NCBI RefSeq assembly: GCF_000013025.1 | Contig: NC_008358.1 | Location: 3,534,001-3,598,000, forward strand | DNA: 64,000 bases | Source: Hyphomonas neptunium ATCC 15444 | GTDB lineage: Bacteria; Pseudomonadota; Alphaproteobacteria; Caulobacterales; Hyphomonadaceae | Direction of reading: 5' to 3' | Translations under genes and position numbers: made by a program | Part shown: positions 8,551-17,079 of the stretch, piece by piece | Numbering within the stretch: position 1 is the stretch's first letter | How the letters are laid out: the number at the start of each line of letters is the position of its first letter | Notes under the pieces: model-generated | The model's input: the letters and a program-made list of their open reading frames with translations, nothing else | What the model was told of the DNA's origin: nothing | Databases searched by the model: none

Positions 8551-9177
8551 CTAGAACAGCTCCGCGAGGCAAGCCGAGATCGTCTCGGGCGTGTCCTCAT
8601 GGGTGAAGAACGTCTTCAGCTGCCAGTCCTCATCCATCACATAGATGAGGTTGGTGTGGTCCATCGTGTATTCGGCGAGGCTTTCGGGTTGCTCGATGCG
8701 GGCATAATCGGCCTTGAAGGCATCGGCGGTGGCGCGGATTTCTTCGGGACTACCGGTCAGACCAGTCAGACCCGCCGGAAAGGCCGGGGTCGTCACATAG
8801 GTGGCCAGCGCCTCGGGCGTATCGCGTTCGGGATCGACCGATATCAGCAGGGTTTGCGGCGCGGTTTCGCCTTCGGGCAGGCGGCGGTAGGCCGCGCCGA
8901 GCGTCGAGAGCGCCGCCGGGCAAACATCCGGGCAATAGGTGAAGCCGAAATAGATAACCGTGGGCTGGCCCTTATAGGTCTCCTCGGTGACGCGCGCGCC
9001 GGTGTCGTCGATCAGCGAGATCGGTCCGCCGATTTCGGTGTAGGCGCGGCTGGCGCAGCCGGAGGTGAGACCGCCGGAACTGGCAATTGCCGAGCCGCCA
9101 GATGCAGGCGCTTCGGTGGGGCCGCAGGCGGCAAGCAGGAAAAGCGCCGGAACGGCAAAGGCGGATGACATACGCAT
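8551..9177 (-). CDS. senC: SCO1/SenC family copper lipoprotein
   Basis: Thioredoxin-fold copper chaperone for assembling the CuA centre of cytochrome oxidase, anchored in the membrane as a lipoprotein. A 208-residue protein starts at 9177 with MRMSSAFAVPALFLLAACG, where LAAC is the lipobox. The copper-binding YCPDVCP (CxxxC) and the later histidine in MDHTNLIYV are both present. It is divergent from regB, the same grouping as prrC-prrBA/senC-regBA in purple bacteria. A longer upstream in-frame reading exists but runs antisense through regB. Confidence 0.92.
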   Translation of the reverse strand: MRMSSAFAVPALFLLAACGPTEAPASGGSAIASSGGLTSGCASRAYTEIGGPISLIDDTGARVTEETYKGQPTVIYFGFTYCPDVCPAALSTLGAAYRRLPEGETAPQTLLISVDPERDTPEALATYVTTPAFPAGLTGLTGSPEEIRATADAFKADYARIEQPESLAEYTMDHTNLIYVMDEDWQLKTFFTHEDTPETISACLAELF

Positions 9178-9238
9178 GCCCTGATAGGCCCCAATTCCGC
9201 CGCTTGGCGCAAGAGACAGGCTGCCGCATAAGGCTGGC

Positions 9239-10606
9239 ATGGATGAGTTCACCCGAGATTCGAGAACAGGCTTTGAAGACGCGATCTTCATGCTGGCCCC
9301 TGAGGGGCTGGGCTCGGCCCAGTCCGCCCTCGGGCGCACCCGGCTGCGCACGTTCATTACGCTGCGCTGGCTTGCTGTAGCCGGGCAGACAGGGGCGGTT
9401 CTGCTCGTCGCCTTTATCCTGGGCTTCGACCTTCCCCTGGCCCTGTGCCTGGCCATCATTGCCGCGTCCGCCTGGCTGAACGTGTTCCTGTCCTTCGCCT
9501 TCCAGTCCCAGCGCCTGACCAGCGGCTGGGAAGCGGTGCTGCAGCTTGGCTTTGATACAGTGCAACTCGCAGCGCTGATCGCCGTCACGGGCGGGCTCTC
9601 CAATCCGTTCCTGTTGCTGATGCTCGCACCGGTCACTGTGGCCGCGCTCAGCCTGCGGCGGATGCGCGCCAGCGCCATTGCGCTCCTCGCGCTGGGTCTT
9701 GCCGCGCTGATGCCGCTCGTCAGCCTGCCCCTGCCCTGGGATGAAAGCGGCGGCACGCATCTGCCGATCCTCTTCCAATGGGGCCAGTTTGCCGCGCTAG
9801 CTGTGGGCGTCGTGTTCTTCACCCTGTCCGCCGCAAGGGTCAGCCAGGATGAAGCCCGCCTTGTACGCGCCCTCGACGCAGCCAGCGTTGTGATGGCGCG
9901 CGAACAGAAACTGTCGGCACTGGGCGCGATGTCGGCCATGACCGCGCATGAGCTGGGCACGCCGCTGGCCACCATCCATCTGGTTGCCAATGAGCTTGTT
10001 CAGCAGACCAGCCCCGATGATCCGCACGCCGAAGATTTCCGGCTGATCGCCGAGCAGGCCGACCGGTGCCGCTCAATTCTCTCCGCCATCCGTGAAGCGC
10101 GCGACGCCACCGATATTGTTCACGCCCGCATGCCGCTGGACACGCTGGTTGAGGAAGCCGCCGCCCCGATGAAGGGGTTGGGCGTGGCCCTGATAGTCCG
10201 CGCGTTGCCCGGCGAAGGGGGCACAGACAAGCCGCCCATTCTCGCCCGCAGCCCGGAAATTCTGCATGCGCTGGGCGCGTTCATCGAGAATGCGGTGAGC
10301 TTTGCCGCCACGCGCGTGGACGCGACCGCCAGCTGGACAGCCGATCAGGTGGTGATCACCATCACCGATGATGGCCCCGGATTTTCGCCCGAAGTGCTGC
10401 CCAAACTCGGCGAGCCGTACATTTCCGAGCGCTCCGAAGCCCGCCTTGGCGGGGGCGACATGGGCCTTGGATTTTTCATCGCAAAGACGCTGATCGAGCG
10501 CACAGGCGGGCGAATCGCGTCCCGAAACAGGACACCGCCGGCGACCGGCGCCATCGTCCAGGCTGTTTGGCCGCTGCAGGCGCTGCTTCCACGAAGCTTG
10601 GACTAG
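9239..10606 (+). CDS. regB: Redox sensor histidine kinase RegB/PrrB/ActS
   Basis: Inner-membrane kinase that senses respiratory redox state and phosphorylates RegA. Six N-terminal helices span about residues 35-210, and the quinone-contact motif GGLSNPF lies near residue 118. The H-box is AMTAHELGTPLATI with phospho-acceptor H237. The redox-active cysteine is in DRCRS (C277), and ATPase boxes DDGPGFS and GGGDMGLGFFIAKTLIERTGG follow. All hallmark residues of the RegB family are intact. It is read with regA 59 bp downstream and opposite senC. Confidence 0.93.
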   Translation: MDEFTRDSRTGFEDAIFMLAPEGLGSAQSALGRTRLRTFITLRWLAVAGQTGAVLLVAFILGFDLPLALCLAIIAASAWLNVFLSFAFQSQRLTSGWEAVLQLGFDTVQLAALIAVTGGLSNPFLLLMLAPVTVAALSLRRMRASAIALLALGLAALMPLVSLPLPWDESGGTHLPILFQWGQFAALAVGVVFFTLSAARVSQDEARLVRALDAASVVMAREQKLSALGAMSAMTAHELGTPLATIHLVANELVQQTSPDDPHAEDFRLIAEQADRCRSILSAIREARDATDIVHARMPLDTLVEEAAAPMKGLGVALIVRALPGEGGTDKPPILARSPEILHALGAFIENAVSFAATRVDATASWTADQVVITITDDGPGFSPEVLPKLGEPYISERSEARLGGGDMGLGFFIAKTLIERTGGRIASRNRTPPATGAIVQAVWPLQALLPRSLD

Positions 10607-10665
10607 TTGACAATTACGCCATATATCCTCTTACCGGCGGCAAGACCGCCTGAAGGAGAGTGCGT

Positions 10666-11238
10666 ATGGAACGCCCAGCTGTCGTGAACCTGCATCCGAG
10701 CCTTGAAGGCGTCGAAGATAAATCCTGCCTCGTCATGGATGACGACGGGCCGTTCGTGCAGCGCCTTGCGCGCGCGCTGGCCCAGCGTGGCTTCATCGTA
10801 TCGGCCGTTTCCAATGTGTCGGAAGGCAAGGACATCGCCCGCCTGAACCCACCCGCCTTTGCAGTGCTGGACCTGCGTCTGGAAGATGGCAGCGGTCTGG
10901 ATGTGGTCGAAGTGCTGCAAAAGCACCGTCCGGAAGCGCGCGCCGTGATCCTGACCGGCTATGGCGCCATTGCCACGGCGGTTGCCGCCGTAAAGGCGGG
11001 CGCGGTCGATTATCTCTCCAAGCCGGCGGACGTTGAAGACATCATCCGCTCGCTGACCGCCTCGCAGGACGAACGCCCTGCCCCTCCCGAGAACCCCATG
11101 TCGGCAGACCGGGTGCGCTGGGAACACATCCAGCGCGTTTATGAGCTGTGCAATCACAATGTCTCGGAAACGGCGCGCCGCCTCAACATGCATCGCCGCA
11201 CGCTGCAACGCATCCTGGCCAAGCGCGCGCCGAAATAG
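10666..11238 (+). CDS. regA: Response regulator RegA/PrrA/ActR
   Basis: Global redox response regulator of 190 residues. The receiver domain has VMDDD acidic residues near 24-27, the phospho-acceptor D69 in FAVLDLRLEDG and K119 in YLSKPAD. A proline-rich linker leads to a Fis-type helix-turn-helix ending NVSETARRLNMHRRTLQRILAKR, the characteristic RegA end. ATG at 10666 has AAGGAG about 8 nt upstream; a GTG two codons earlier is less likely. It is expected to regulate respiration, carbon and nitrogen genes by redox state. Confidence 0.94.
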   Translation: MERPAVVNLHPSLEGVEDKSCLVMDDDGPFVQRLARALAQRGFIVSAVSNVSEGKDIARLNPPAFAVLDLRLEDGSGLDVVEVLQKHRPEARAVILTGYGAIATAVAAVKAGAVDYLSKPADVEDIIRSLTASQDERPAPPENPMSADRVRWEHIQRVYELCNHNVSETARRLNMHRRTLQRILAKRAPK

Positions 11239-11241
11239 GCG

Positions 11242-12183
11242 TCAGGCGTCTTCTTCCGGCTCCGGACTATTCCGCCCGAAGTTCACCGCGCTGGAATCCT
11301 GACCGGCATCGATGATCGCCTTGCGGATGGTGCGGGCGCGCGTGAACTCGCGGATCAGCGTGTCGCCATCGCCCCACCGGATGGCCCGCTGAAGCACGGC
11401 AAGATCTTCGGAGAACCGCCCGAGGCATTCGAGCACCGCTTCCTTGTTGTTCAGAAACACGTCACGCCACATCACCGGGTCTGACGCGGCAATGCGGGTA
11501 AAATCCCGGAAGCCGCCAGCGGAGTATTTCACCACTTCGCCCTGCTCGACCGATTCCAGATCGAACGCAGTCGTGACGATATTGAATGCAATCAGGTGTG
11601 GCAGGTGGGAGGTGATTGCCAGCACGCGGTCATGCCGCCCGGCATCCATCGCCTCGACCTTGGCGCCGAGCAGTGTCCAGAAGGCGGCCAGTTGATCGGT
11701 AGCGGCCTGATAGGCTTCATCCTGACCCGAGAGCGGCGTGAGGATGTGCCAGGCACCGCGGAACAGCGTGGGAAAGCCTGCCTCAGGGCCTGACTGCTCC
11801 GTGCCGGCAATCGGGTGACCGGGAATGACATGAATGCGGCCATCGCCGGCGTCATGCAGCGCGCGCGCCGCCTCACTCTTAACTGAGCCGACATCGGTTA
11901 GGATGGCGCCATATTTCATGGCAGGCACAGCCCCGGCCGCCACAGCGCCAATCGCGCCGACGGGCACGCAGACGATCACGCAGTCTGCGTCCGAGACCGC
12001 CGCTTCCAGCGTCGGCGCGATGGTTCCCAGGCCAAGCTTGGCCGAAAGGTCTCGCACCTCCGGGCTGGCATCGTAGAGAATGACCTCGCCTGCCGCGCCA
12101 TACTCAGCCGAGGCCCGCGCAATCGAGGAGCCGATAAGGCCCACACCGATAATGGCGATGCGGCTGAAGACTGGATCGTTCAT
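11242..12183 (-). CDS. tyrC: Prephenate/arogenate dehydrogenase family protein
   Basis: NAD(P)-dependent oxidative decarboxylase of tyrosine synthesis, cytosolic, 313 residues. The Rossmann motif IGVGLIGSSIARA is at about 11-23, and the conserved PGHPIAGTEQSGPEAG segment in the middle is diagnostic for the TyrA/TyrC family. No chorismate mutase or ACT domain is visible. In related bacteria this gene follows hisC; here it stands alone, convergent with regA. Whether prephenate or arogenate is the substrate cannot be told. Confidence 0.9.
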   Translation of the reverse strand: MNDPVFSRIAIIGVGLIGSSIARASAEYGAAGEVILYDASPEVRDLSAKLGLGTIAPTLEAAVSDADCVIVCVPVGAIGAVAAGAVPAMKYGAILTDVGSVKSEAARALHDAGDGRIHVIPGHPIAGTEQSGPEAGFPTLFRGAWHILTPLSGQDEAYQAATDQLAAFWTLLGAKVEAMDAGRHDRVLAITSHLPHLIAFNIVTTAFDLESVEQGEVVKYSAGGFRDFTRIAASDPVMWRDVFLNNKEAVLECLGRFSEDLAVLQRAIRWGDGDTLIREFTRARTIRKAIIDAGQDSSAVNFGRNSPEPEEDA

Positions 12184-12306
12184 GAAGGGAATTCCCGGAG
12201 AGCGTTGAAACCGGCGCACTCGTGGGCAATGCGCTCACCCACGTCAAGAGGACGCGCGGGCGTTTGTCACGGCGCCAAGCGCGCTGTCAGTGCCTAATTA
12301 TCGGGC

Positions 12307-12696
12307 ATGGACCACATCCCGACCCCCATCCTCTCCGGAATTCGCCAGCGCTGCGGCGCCTGTGGCGAAGGCAAGCTGTTCAAGGGCTATCTGAAGCTCA
12401 ATGACGCCTGCCCGCATTGCGGCCGGGACATGACTGCCGCAGATACCGCTGACGGGCCGGCATTCTTCGTCGGCTTCGGCGTGCTGATCCTGATGGCGCC
12501 CTTCCTGTTCCTCGTACCGATGAGCCCCCTGCCGATCGGGTTGAAGCTGCTGGCGATGGCGGGCGTCGGCGCGGTGGTGACCCTGCTGTGTCTCTGGCTG
12601 CTGCCGGCGGCGAAGGGCATTCTGCTCAACCTGCAACTGCACCACATGGCAGAAGAAGCCAATTTCGAGAAATCGCCCGAAACGCCCGACCGCTGA
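12307..12696 (+). CDS. DUF983 family membrane protein
   Basis: A 129-residue protein with an N-terminal zinc-ribbon-like pair, RCGACGEGKLF and DACPHCG, followed by two hydrophobic helices (about 55-75 and 83-103). This architecture and the conserved DGPAFFVGF segment are typical of DUF983, a small family common in alphaproteobacteria and often near cytochrome oxidase genes. The senC-regBA genes lie 1-4 kb away. Function is unknown. Confidence 0.82.
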   Translation: MDHIPTPILSGIRQRCGACGEGKLFKGYLKLNDACPHCGRDMTAADTADGPAFFVGFGVLILMAPFLFLVPMSPLPIGLKLLAMAGVGAVVTLLCLWLLPAAKGILLNLQLHHMAEEANFEKSPETPDR

Positions 12697-12790
12697 GCCA
12701 GCCGTCCAAGGCAATGAAAACCCTATCGCCACCCCTGCCCCGATACGTTAGACAGGGTTGGTAAACGCAATCGGCTTTGCGAGGGTGGAC

Positions 12791-13381
12791 GTGGCCAAGA
12801 ATGCCTCGAAGGATACTCAGATCGCATTGGCGGGCGCGGCCGTTGCCAAGATGGAACGCGACCAGAAACGGCGCGCCGGCAAGGGCGAAACTCAAAAACA
12901 GGGGTCATTCATGCGACTAATATTCGGCATCTTTCCGCTGCTGGTCATTCCGGTCGTGCTCTACAATCTCATGGCGATGGCGTTTGGCGGCCCGGTGCAG
13001 GGCGTCGATGCCAGCGGCCAGTTGCTGCAGGCGCAGGCTGCGCCGATGGCGAACCTGCTGAACGAGCGTTTCCTGGGCCTACCCATGATCTCAGGCGTGG
13101 AATGGGTGCTCTCGAAGGGGGATGCGATTGTCCTCCTCGCCGTGATCTTCCTGTTCCTGGAAATCCTGAAATCGACCAGCACCGGCACCGCCACAATCGT
13201 CAATCACGGCATTTCGCTGCTGATCTTCATCCTCTGCCTGGTGCAGTTCCTGCTGATGCCGAACTTTGCGACCTCGACCTTCTTCATCCTCACCGCAATG
13301 ACGCTGCTGGATGTTCTGGCGGGCGTCATCGTCACCATCGTCTCTGCCCGCCGGGACTTTGGCGTGGCAGGCGACGTCTGA
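12791..13381 (+). CDS. Hypothetical integral membrane protein
   Basis: Not recognised. A hydrophilic, lysine-rich N-terminus of about 40 residues is followed by four hydrophobic segments: LIFGIFPLLVIPVVLYNLMAMAF, DAIVLLAVIFLFLEIL, HGISLLIFILCLVQFLLM and FFILTAMTLLDVLAGVIVTIV. The GTG at 12791 with GAGG 6 nt upstream is a reasonable start. An upstream TTG (12758) and an internal ATG (12911, directly before the first helix) are alternatives. It is convergent with phaR, and nothing in it links it to polyhydroxyalkanoate metabolism. Confidence 0.65.
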   Translation: MAKNASKDTQIALAGAAVAKMERDQKRRAGKGETQKQGSFMRLIFGIFPLLVIPVVLYNLMAMAFGGPVQGVDASGQLLQAQAAPMANLLNERFLGLPMISGVEWVLSKGDAIVLLAVIFLFLEILKSTSTGTATIVNHGISLLIFILCLVQFLLMPNFATSTFFILTAMTLLDVLAGVIVTIVSARRDFGVAGDV

Positions 13382-13411
13382 TTGTCCGGAAATCGGGGCT
13401 GTTGGCCGGTC

Positions 13412-14002
13412 TTATTCCTTGCGGGAAAGATCGGCCAACTGCTTCTGGATGGCTTCCATCTGCTCCTGCATCGCAGCGAGGGCTTCGGCCTGATATTCCA
13501 TGAACGGATTGGATGGCACCTGACCGCCAGCGGAAGGTTCTTCCGCCGCTGACCGGGTGGGGGCAACGCCGGGCATGAACATCTTCATCGCCTGCTCGAA
13601 CATCACCATATTGCGGCGCGTCTGGGCCTCGAACAGGCCCATCGGGTTGGCGGCCTTGCGCCACTCCTTCTGCGCCTGGGAAAAGCTGTTCATCGACATC
13701 TCAAGGAAAGACGGCAGATAAGCCTGCGCGCCGCCGCCATAAAAGCCGATCAGCTGGCGCAGGAAGTTCAGCGGCAGGGCGCCCTGGCCCTTCGTTTCAT
13801 GCTCGAAAATGATCTGGGTTAGCACCTGACGGGTCAGATCCTCGCCAGTCTTGGCGTCCCTGACTTCAAAGTCCTGCCCCTCGCGGACAAGATCTGACAA
13901 GTGTTCCAAAGTGACATAGGAAGACGTTGACGTGTCATAGAGACGCCGGTTTGCGTACTTCTTTATGATTATCGGCCCACCTGAGCCTGAATGTCTCGCC
14001 AT
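13412..14002 (-). CDS. phaR: Polyhydroxyalkanoate synthesis repressor PhaR
   Basis: Transcription factor that binds both DNA and PHB granules and represses phasin and its own gene until polymer accumulates. The N-terminal PHB-accumulation DNA-binding domain is IIIKKYANRRLYDTSTSSYVTLEHLSDLVREG, followed by the PHB_acc segment GQGALPLNFLRQLIGFYGGG. The C-terminus is a glutamine-rich helix. The ATG at 14002 is preceded by GTGAGGA. It is divergent from phaB across 156 bp that contain a TGC-based palindrome. Confidence 0.93.
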   Translation of the reverse strand: MARHSGSGGPIIIKKYANRRLYDTSTSSYVTLEHLSDLVREGQDFEVRDAKTGEDLTRQVLTQIIFEHETKGQGALPLNFLRQLIGFYGGGAQAYLPSFLEMSMNSFSQAQKEWRKAANPMGLFEAQTRRNMVMFEQAMKMFMPGVAPTRSAAEEPSAGGQVPSNPFMEYQAEALAAMQEQMEAIQKQLADLSRKE

Positions 14003-14053
14003 GTCCTCACCTCGTCCGCTGCCCTGCAATGGAGCAAGCAATTATTGTGCTAG

Positions 14054-14068
14054 TGCGAAATATTTGCA
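14054..14068. promoter_or_regulatory. Candidate PhaR operator (TGC palindrome)
   Basis: TGCGAAATATTTGCA lies between the divergent phaR and phaB genes and is palindromic at six of seven arm positions. A further TGC lies just upstream (14048). PhaR proteins are known to prefer TGC-rich sites, so this is a plausible autoregulatory operator. The assignment rests on position and symmetry only. Confidence 0.4.
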
Positions 14069-14158
14069 CAGAACCCTCACAAGACCAATGCGCTATTGAT
14101 GTGGACCCCGCTTGTAGGCAAGGCTGGGGACAACGAGACATTGGGAGGAGTTCATACC

Positions 14159-14884
14159 ATGGCGAAAACGGCTCTGGTGACCGGCGGTACGCGCGGCATC
14201 GGCAAGGCAATCAGCGAAATGCTGCAAGCGAAAGGCTACTCAGTGGCCGCCAATTATGGTGGCAATGACGCAGCCGCCGCAGCATTTTCAAAGGAAACCG
14301 GCATCAAGGTCTTCAAATTCGACGTGGCCGATTATGACGCGGTCGGCGTGGGCCTGAAGGCGGTCGAGGCGGAAGTCGGTCCCGTGGACGTGCTGGTGAA
14401 TAATGCCGGGATCACCCGCGACGCGCCCTTCCACAAGATGACGCTGGCCCATTGGCAGGAGGTCATCAATGTCGACCTGACCTCCGCCTTCAACGTCACC
14501 CGGCAGGTATGGGACGGGATGCGGGAGCGCAATTTCGGCCGGATCATCAATATTTCCTCGATCAACGGCCAGAAAGGCCAGTTCACGCAGGCCAACTATT
14601 CTGCCGCCAAGGCCGGCCTGATCGGCTTCACCAAGGCGCTGGCCTATGAAGGCGCCAAGAAGGGAATCACCTCGAACGTCGTGGCGCCGGGCTATATCGA
14701 CACCGAGATGTTGCAGGCGGTGAAGCCCGAAGTACTCGAAGGGATCATTGCCACGATCCCGGTGGGGCGCCTGGGCAAGGCCGAAGAGATCGCCTCGATG
14801 TGCGCTTATCTGGCGTCCGAAGAAGCCGCCTTCATCAATGGCGCGACCATGACGGTGAACGGCGCGCAGTATATCGCGGGCTGA
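14159..14884 (+). CDS. phaB: Acetoacetyl-CoA reductase PhaB
   Basis: NADPH-dependent reduction of acetoacetyl-CoA to (R)-3-hydroxybutyryl-CoA, the second step of PHB synthesis, in the cytosol. It is a 241-residue short-chain dehydrogenase with the cofactor motif TGGTRGIGKA (8-17), NNAG at 81-84, and the catalytic set S133/S134, Y147 and K151 (NYSAAKAG). ATG 14159 has a strong GGGAGGAG 9 nt upstream. phaA and phaC are not in the window; phaR lies opposite. FabG is the nearest alternative family, but the FHKMTLAHWQEVINVDL stretch and the phaR neighbour favour PhaB. Confidence 0.92.
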   Translation: MAKTALVTGGTRGIGKAISEMLQAKGYSVAANYGGNDAAAAAFSKETGIKVFKFDVADYDAVGVGLKAVEAEVGPVDVLVNNAGITRDAPFHKMTLAHWQEVINVDLTSAFNVTRQVWDGMRERNFGRIINISSINGQKGQFTQANYSAAKAGLIGFTKALAYEGAKKGITSNVVAPGYIDTEMLQAVKPEVLEGIIATIPVGRLGKAEEIASMCAYLASEEAAFINGATMTVNGAQYIAG

Positions 14885-14956
14885 TAAAACGCGGCCTTGT
14901 CCCGTGGATAAGGCCGCAAAAAAACTCCAACGAAACCTCCAACGAGGCGTGAAAAA

Positions 14957-14979
14957 CTCCAACGGCGTTGGAGTTTTTT
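14957..14979 (+). terminator. Rho-independent terminator downstream of phaB
   Basis: CTCCAAC-GGC-GTTGGAG followed by six T residues makes a perfect 7-bp stem terminator. The 5' arm sequence AAAACTCCAAC also occurs at 14921-14931, so an alternative longer pairing with the same 3' arm is possible. A second hairpin (14891-14898 with 14910-14917) precedes it. Confidence 0.85.
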
Positions 14980-14995
14980 GCGGTCTCAGGCCCGT

Positions 14996-15445
14996 TCAGA
15001 CCTCCGGACGCCAGCCCGGCGGGGCAAGTGTGAAACCGGAAAACTCAAACCCCGGCGCGACCAGACAGGACACGAGCGTCCAGGCGCCAAGCGTTTCGGC
15101 CGTCTGCCAATGATCGGCCGGAATGATAGCTTGGGGCCGCTGGCCCGCGCGCAGGTCCGGGCCGAGGGTCAGGCTGGCAGCGCCCTTCCCTTCCGGCGGA
15201 GAGAGGGTGAGCGCGAGCGGGCCGCCCGCATGCCAGAGCCAGGCTTCGTCCGCATCGACCCGGTGCCAGGCGGAGAGCTCGTCGGCCTGTAAGAGATAAT
15301 AGATCGCTGTCAAATCTGATCGGGCGCCAGCGGCAACGGGCGCCCTGTATGTCTCGCCATAATGGCCCCCTTCCGGATGGGGCCTCAGGCCAAGCATGCG
15401 GATGATTTCATTCGGGCCAAGATCGCCGGAAATGGCAGATCGCAT
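14996..15445 (-). CDS. DUF985 cupin-fold protein
   Basis: A 149-residue single-domain cupin of the DUF985 (Cupin_5) family. Signature stretches are LRPHPEGGHYGETYRA near the N-terminus, TAIYYLL, SAWHRVDADEAWLWHAG and a C-terminal LVSCLVAPGFEFSGFTL. The histidines of HPEGGHY and WHRVDADE are probable metal or ligand contacts. Substrate and reaction are unknown. Its start overlaps the gloB stop (ATGA), so the two genes are translationally coupled. Confidence 0.85.
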   Translation of the reverse strand: MRSAISGDLGPNEIIRMLGLRPHPEGGHYGETYRAPVAAGARSDLTAIYYLLQADELSAWHRVDADEAWLWHAGGPLALTLSPPEGKGAASLTLGPDLRAGQRPQAIIPADHWQTAETLGAWTLVSCLVAPGFEFSGFTLAPPGWRPEV

Positions 15446-16215
15446 CAGAAGCGATCCTTCCGCCCGCGGATTTCGCCAAACGTGGCGGCCGCATTGCCCG
15501 CATGGCCCATGGCGAGCTGCATTTCGGGAAGGTCTGCGCGCAGGAAGGGATTGGTCTCCAGCTCCCGCTCCAGCAGCGCCGGCACGGTGGGCTTGTCTTC
15601 GGCCCGGCGCTTCTCGATCCAGGCGACATATTCCTTCAGCGCCTTGTTTTCCGGCTCGATGGTGACGGCGAATTTTGCATTCGAGGCGGTGTATTCATGC
15701 GCGCAATAGAGCTGCGTCTTCTTGGGCAGCTTCTTGATGCGCTTGAGGCTCTCCCACATCATTTCCATCGTGCCCTCGAAAACGCGGCCACAGCCCAGCG
15801 CGAAGACAGCGTCGCCGACGAAGGCGGCTTCCTGATCGGGAAAGTGAAAGGCGATATGGCCGAGCGTGTGGCCCGGCACATCGATCACGGTCGCCGTTGC
15901 GCCGCCCAGCTCTACGGTATCGCCGCCTTTGACGCGCCGGTCGATGCCGGGGATTTTATCTGCCTCACCGGCCGGGCCGATGATCTTGCAGCCGGTGGCT
16001 TCCTTGATCTTGAGGTTTCCCCCCGCATGATCGGGATGCCAGTGGGTGTTCCAGATTTCGCTGATGGTCCAACTCATCTTCTCCGCCTCTGCCAGATATA
16101 CAGCGGCGTCCGGCGTATCGATGGCAATCGTGCGGCCCGAACCGGGTTCATGGACCAGATAGCCGTAATTATCGTTCAGGCAGGGAAACTGGTGTATTTC
16201 AATCAGGACACTCAT
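15445..16215 (-). CDS. gloB: Hydroxyacylglutathione hydrolase (glyoxalase II)
   Basis: Metallo-beta-lactamase-fold hydrolase that converts S-lactoylglutathione to lactate and glutathione. The dinuclear metal motif THWHPDH is at 57-63 (H58, H60, D62, H63), and PGHTLGHIAFH and the C-terminal helical HAGKRP-type domain (NPFLRAD) are present. Length 256 is standard. It is coupled to the DUF985 gene and divergent from a methyltransferase gene, a neighbourhood common for gloB in alphaproteobacteria. Confidence 0.94.
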   Translation of the reverse strand: MSVLIEIHQFPCLNDNYGYLVHEPGSGRTIAIDTPDAAVYLAEAEKMSWTISEIWNTHWHPDHAGGNLKIKEATGCKIIGPAGEADKIPGIDRRVKGGDTVELGGATATVIDVPGHTLGHIAFHFPDQEAAFVGDAVFALGCGRVFEGTMEMMWESLKRIKKLPKKTQLYCAHEYTASNAKFAVTIEPENKALKEYVAWIEKRRAEDKPTVPALLERELETNPFLRADLPEMQLAMGHAGNAAATFGEIRGRKDRF

Positions 16216-16271
16216 TTCTTACCTCCAGTTACCGGCCCCCAGAAACAGGAACGCGCGAGCCACCCATAACG

Positions 16272-17015
16272 ATGCGACAGGACGCCGTCACCCTTGAACG
16301 CTTTTATGCGTCCGACCTTGGAAAGGCGGCGGCGGGCATTCTTGCGGGCAAGCTGACCGATCTGTGGGGCGAGTCCAAGGGGCTGTCTGTTCTTGGGCTG
16401 GGATATGCGCTGCCGGTTCTGGATGCCTTTGCCACCGGGCCCCGGCGCATAATAGCGGCTGTGCCGCATGAGCACGGGCCTGTGCGCTGGGATTATTCGG
16501 GCCGGGGCAATGCCGCCGTGGCCGTAGGCGACCCGCGCCTGCCCTTCTCGGACGGGCTGTTTGACCGGGTGATCATCCTGCACGGGCTGGAAGAGACGGG
16601 CGACCCACGCGCGTATCTTCGCGAGATCTGGCGCGTGACCGCGCCGGAGGGCCGCATCGTGCTGGCCGCCGCCAACCGCGCGGGCCTCTGGTCGCGCGCC
16701 ACGCGGACGCCCTTTGGCCATGGACGGCCCTGGACGCGCAGCCAGCTGTCAAACCTGCTGTCGACCGGGCTGTTCCAGGTTACGGCCTCCTCCAGCGCGC
16801 TGTATATGCCGCCGGCGGCGCTGGGCCTCGTCACCTCAGCTGCCGAAGGCTGGGAAGCTATGGGCCGCGTTATCGCGCCGGGGATGGGCGGCGTGGTTCT
16901 GATCGAAGCGGTCAAACGGCTCTATGCCCCGCCCAAGAGCGGAACCGGCGCGCCGGTGACCGATCGCGTTCGAATTGCGCGCCCTGCCCGCGCGGCAAGG
17001 CGCGAAGAACATTGA
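16272..17015 (+). CDS. SAM-dependent methyltransferase (Methyltransf_11 type)
   Basis: Class I methyltransferase-like protein of 247 residues. The SAM-binding glycine loop is VLGLGYALPVLDA (about 40-52), DPRLPFSDGLFDRVIILHGLEE is motif III/IV-like and APEGRIVLAAANRAGLWSR follows. Glycine-rich motif I is somewhat degenerate (GLGYAL). It is divergent from gloB. The substrate is not known. Confidence 0.8.
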   Translation: MRQDAVTLERFYASDLGKAAAGILAGKLTDLWGESKGLSVLGLGYALPVLDAFATGPRRIIAAVPHEHGPVRWDYSGRGNAAVAVGDPRLPFSDGLFDRVIILHGLEETGDPRAYLREIWRVTAPEGRIVLAAANRAGLWSRATRTPFGHGRPWTRSQLSNLLSTGLFQVTASSSALYMPPAALGLVTSAAEGWEAMGRVIAPGMGGVVLIEAVKRLYAPPKSGTGAPVTDRVRIARPARAARREEH

Positions 17016-17039
17016 CGAAATTGTCATGTTGATTACGTT
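17012..17039 (+). promoter_or_regulatory. Possible promoter of the P-II gene
   Basis: TTGACG at 17012-17017 and TACGTT at 17034-17039 are separated by 16 bp and lie 41 bp upstream of the P-II start. The -35 region is itself part of an inverted repeat TGAC-6-GTCA. The -10 match is weak. Confidence 0.3.
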
Positions 17040-17079
17040 CGCAGTTGCAGCATCGGGCTGATCAGACAGGAACCCCGCC

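Noticed and set aside
9178..9990. N-terminal extension of SenC
   Set aside because: It is antisense to regB, and the lipoprotein signal at 9177 is the natural start.
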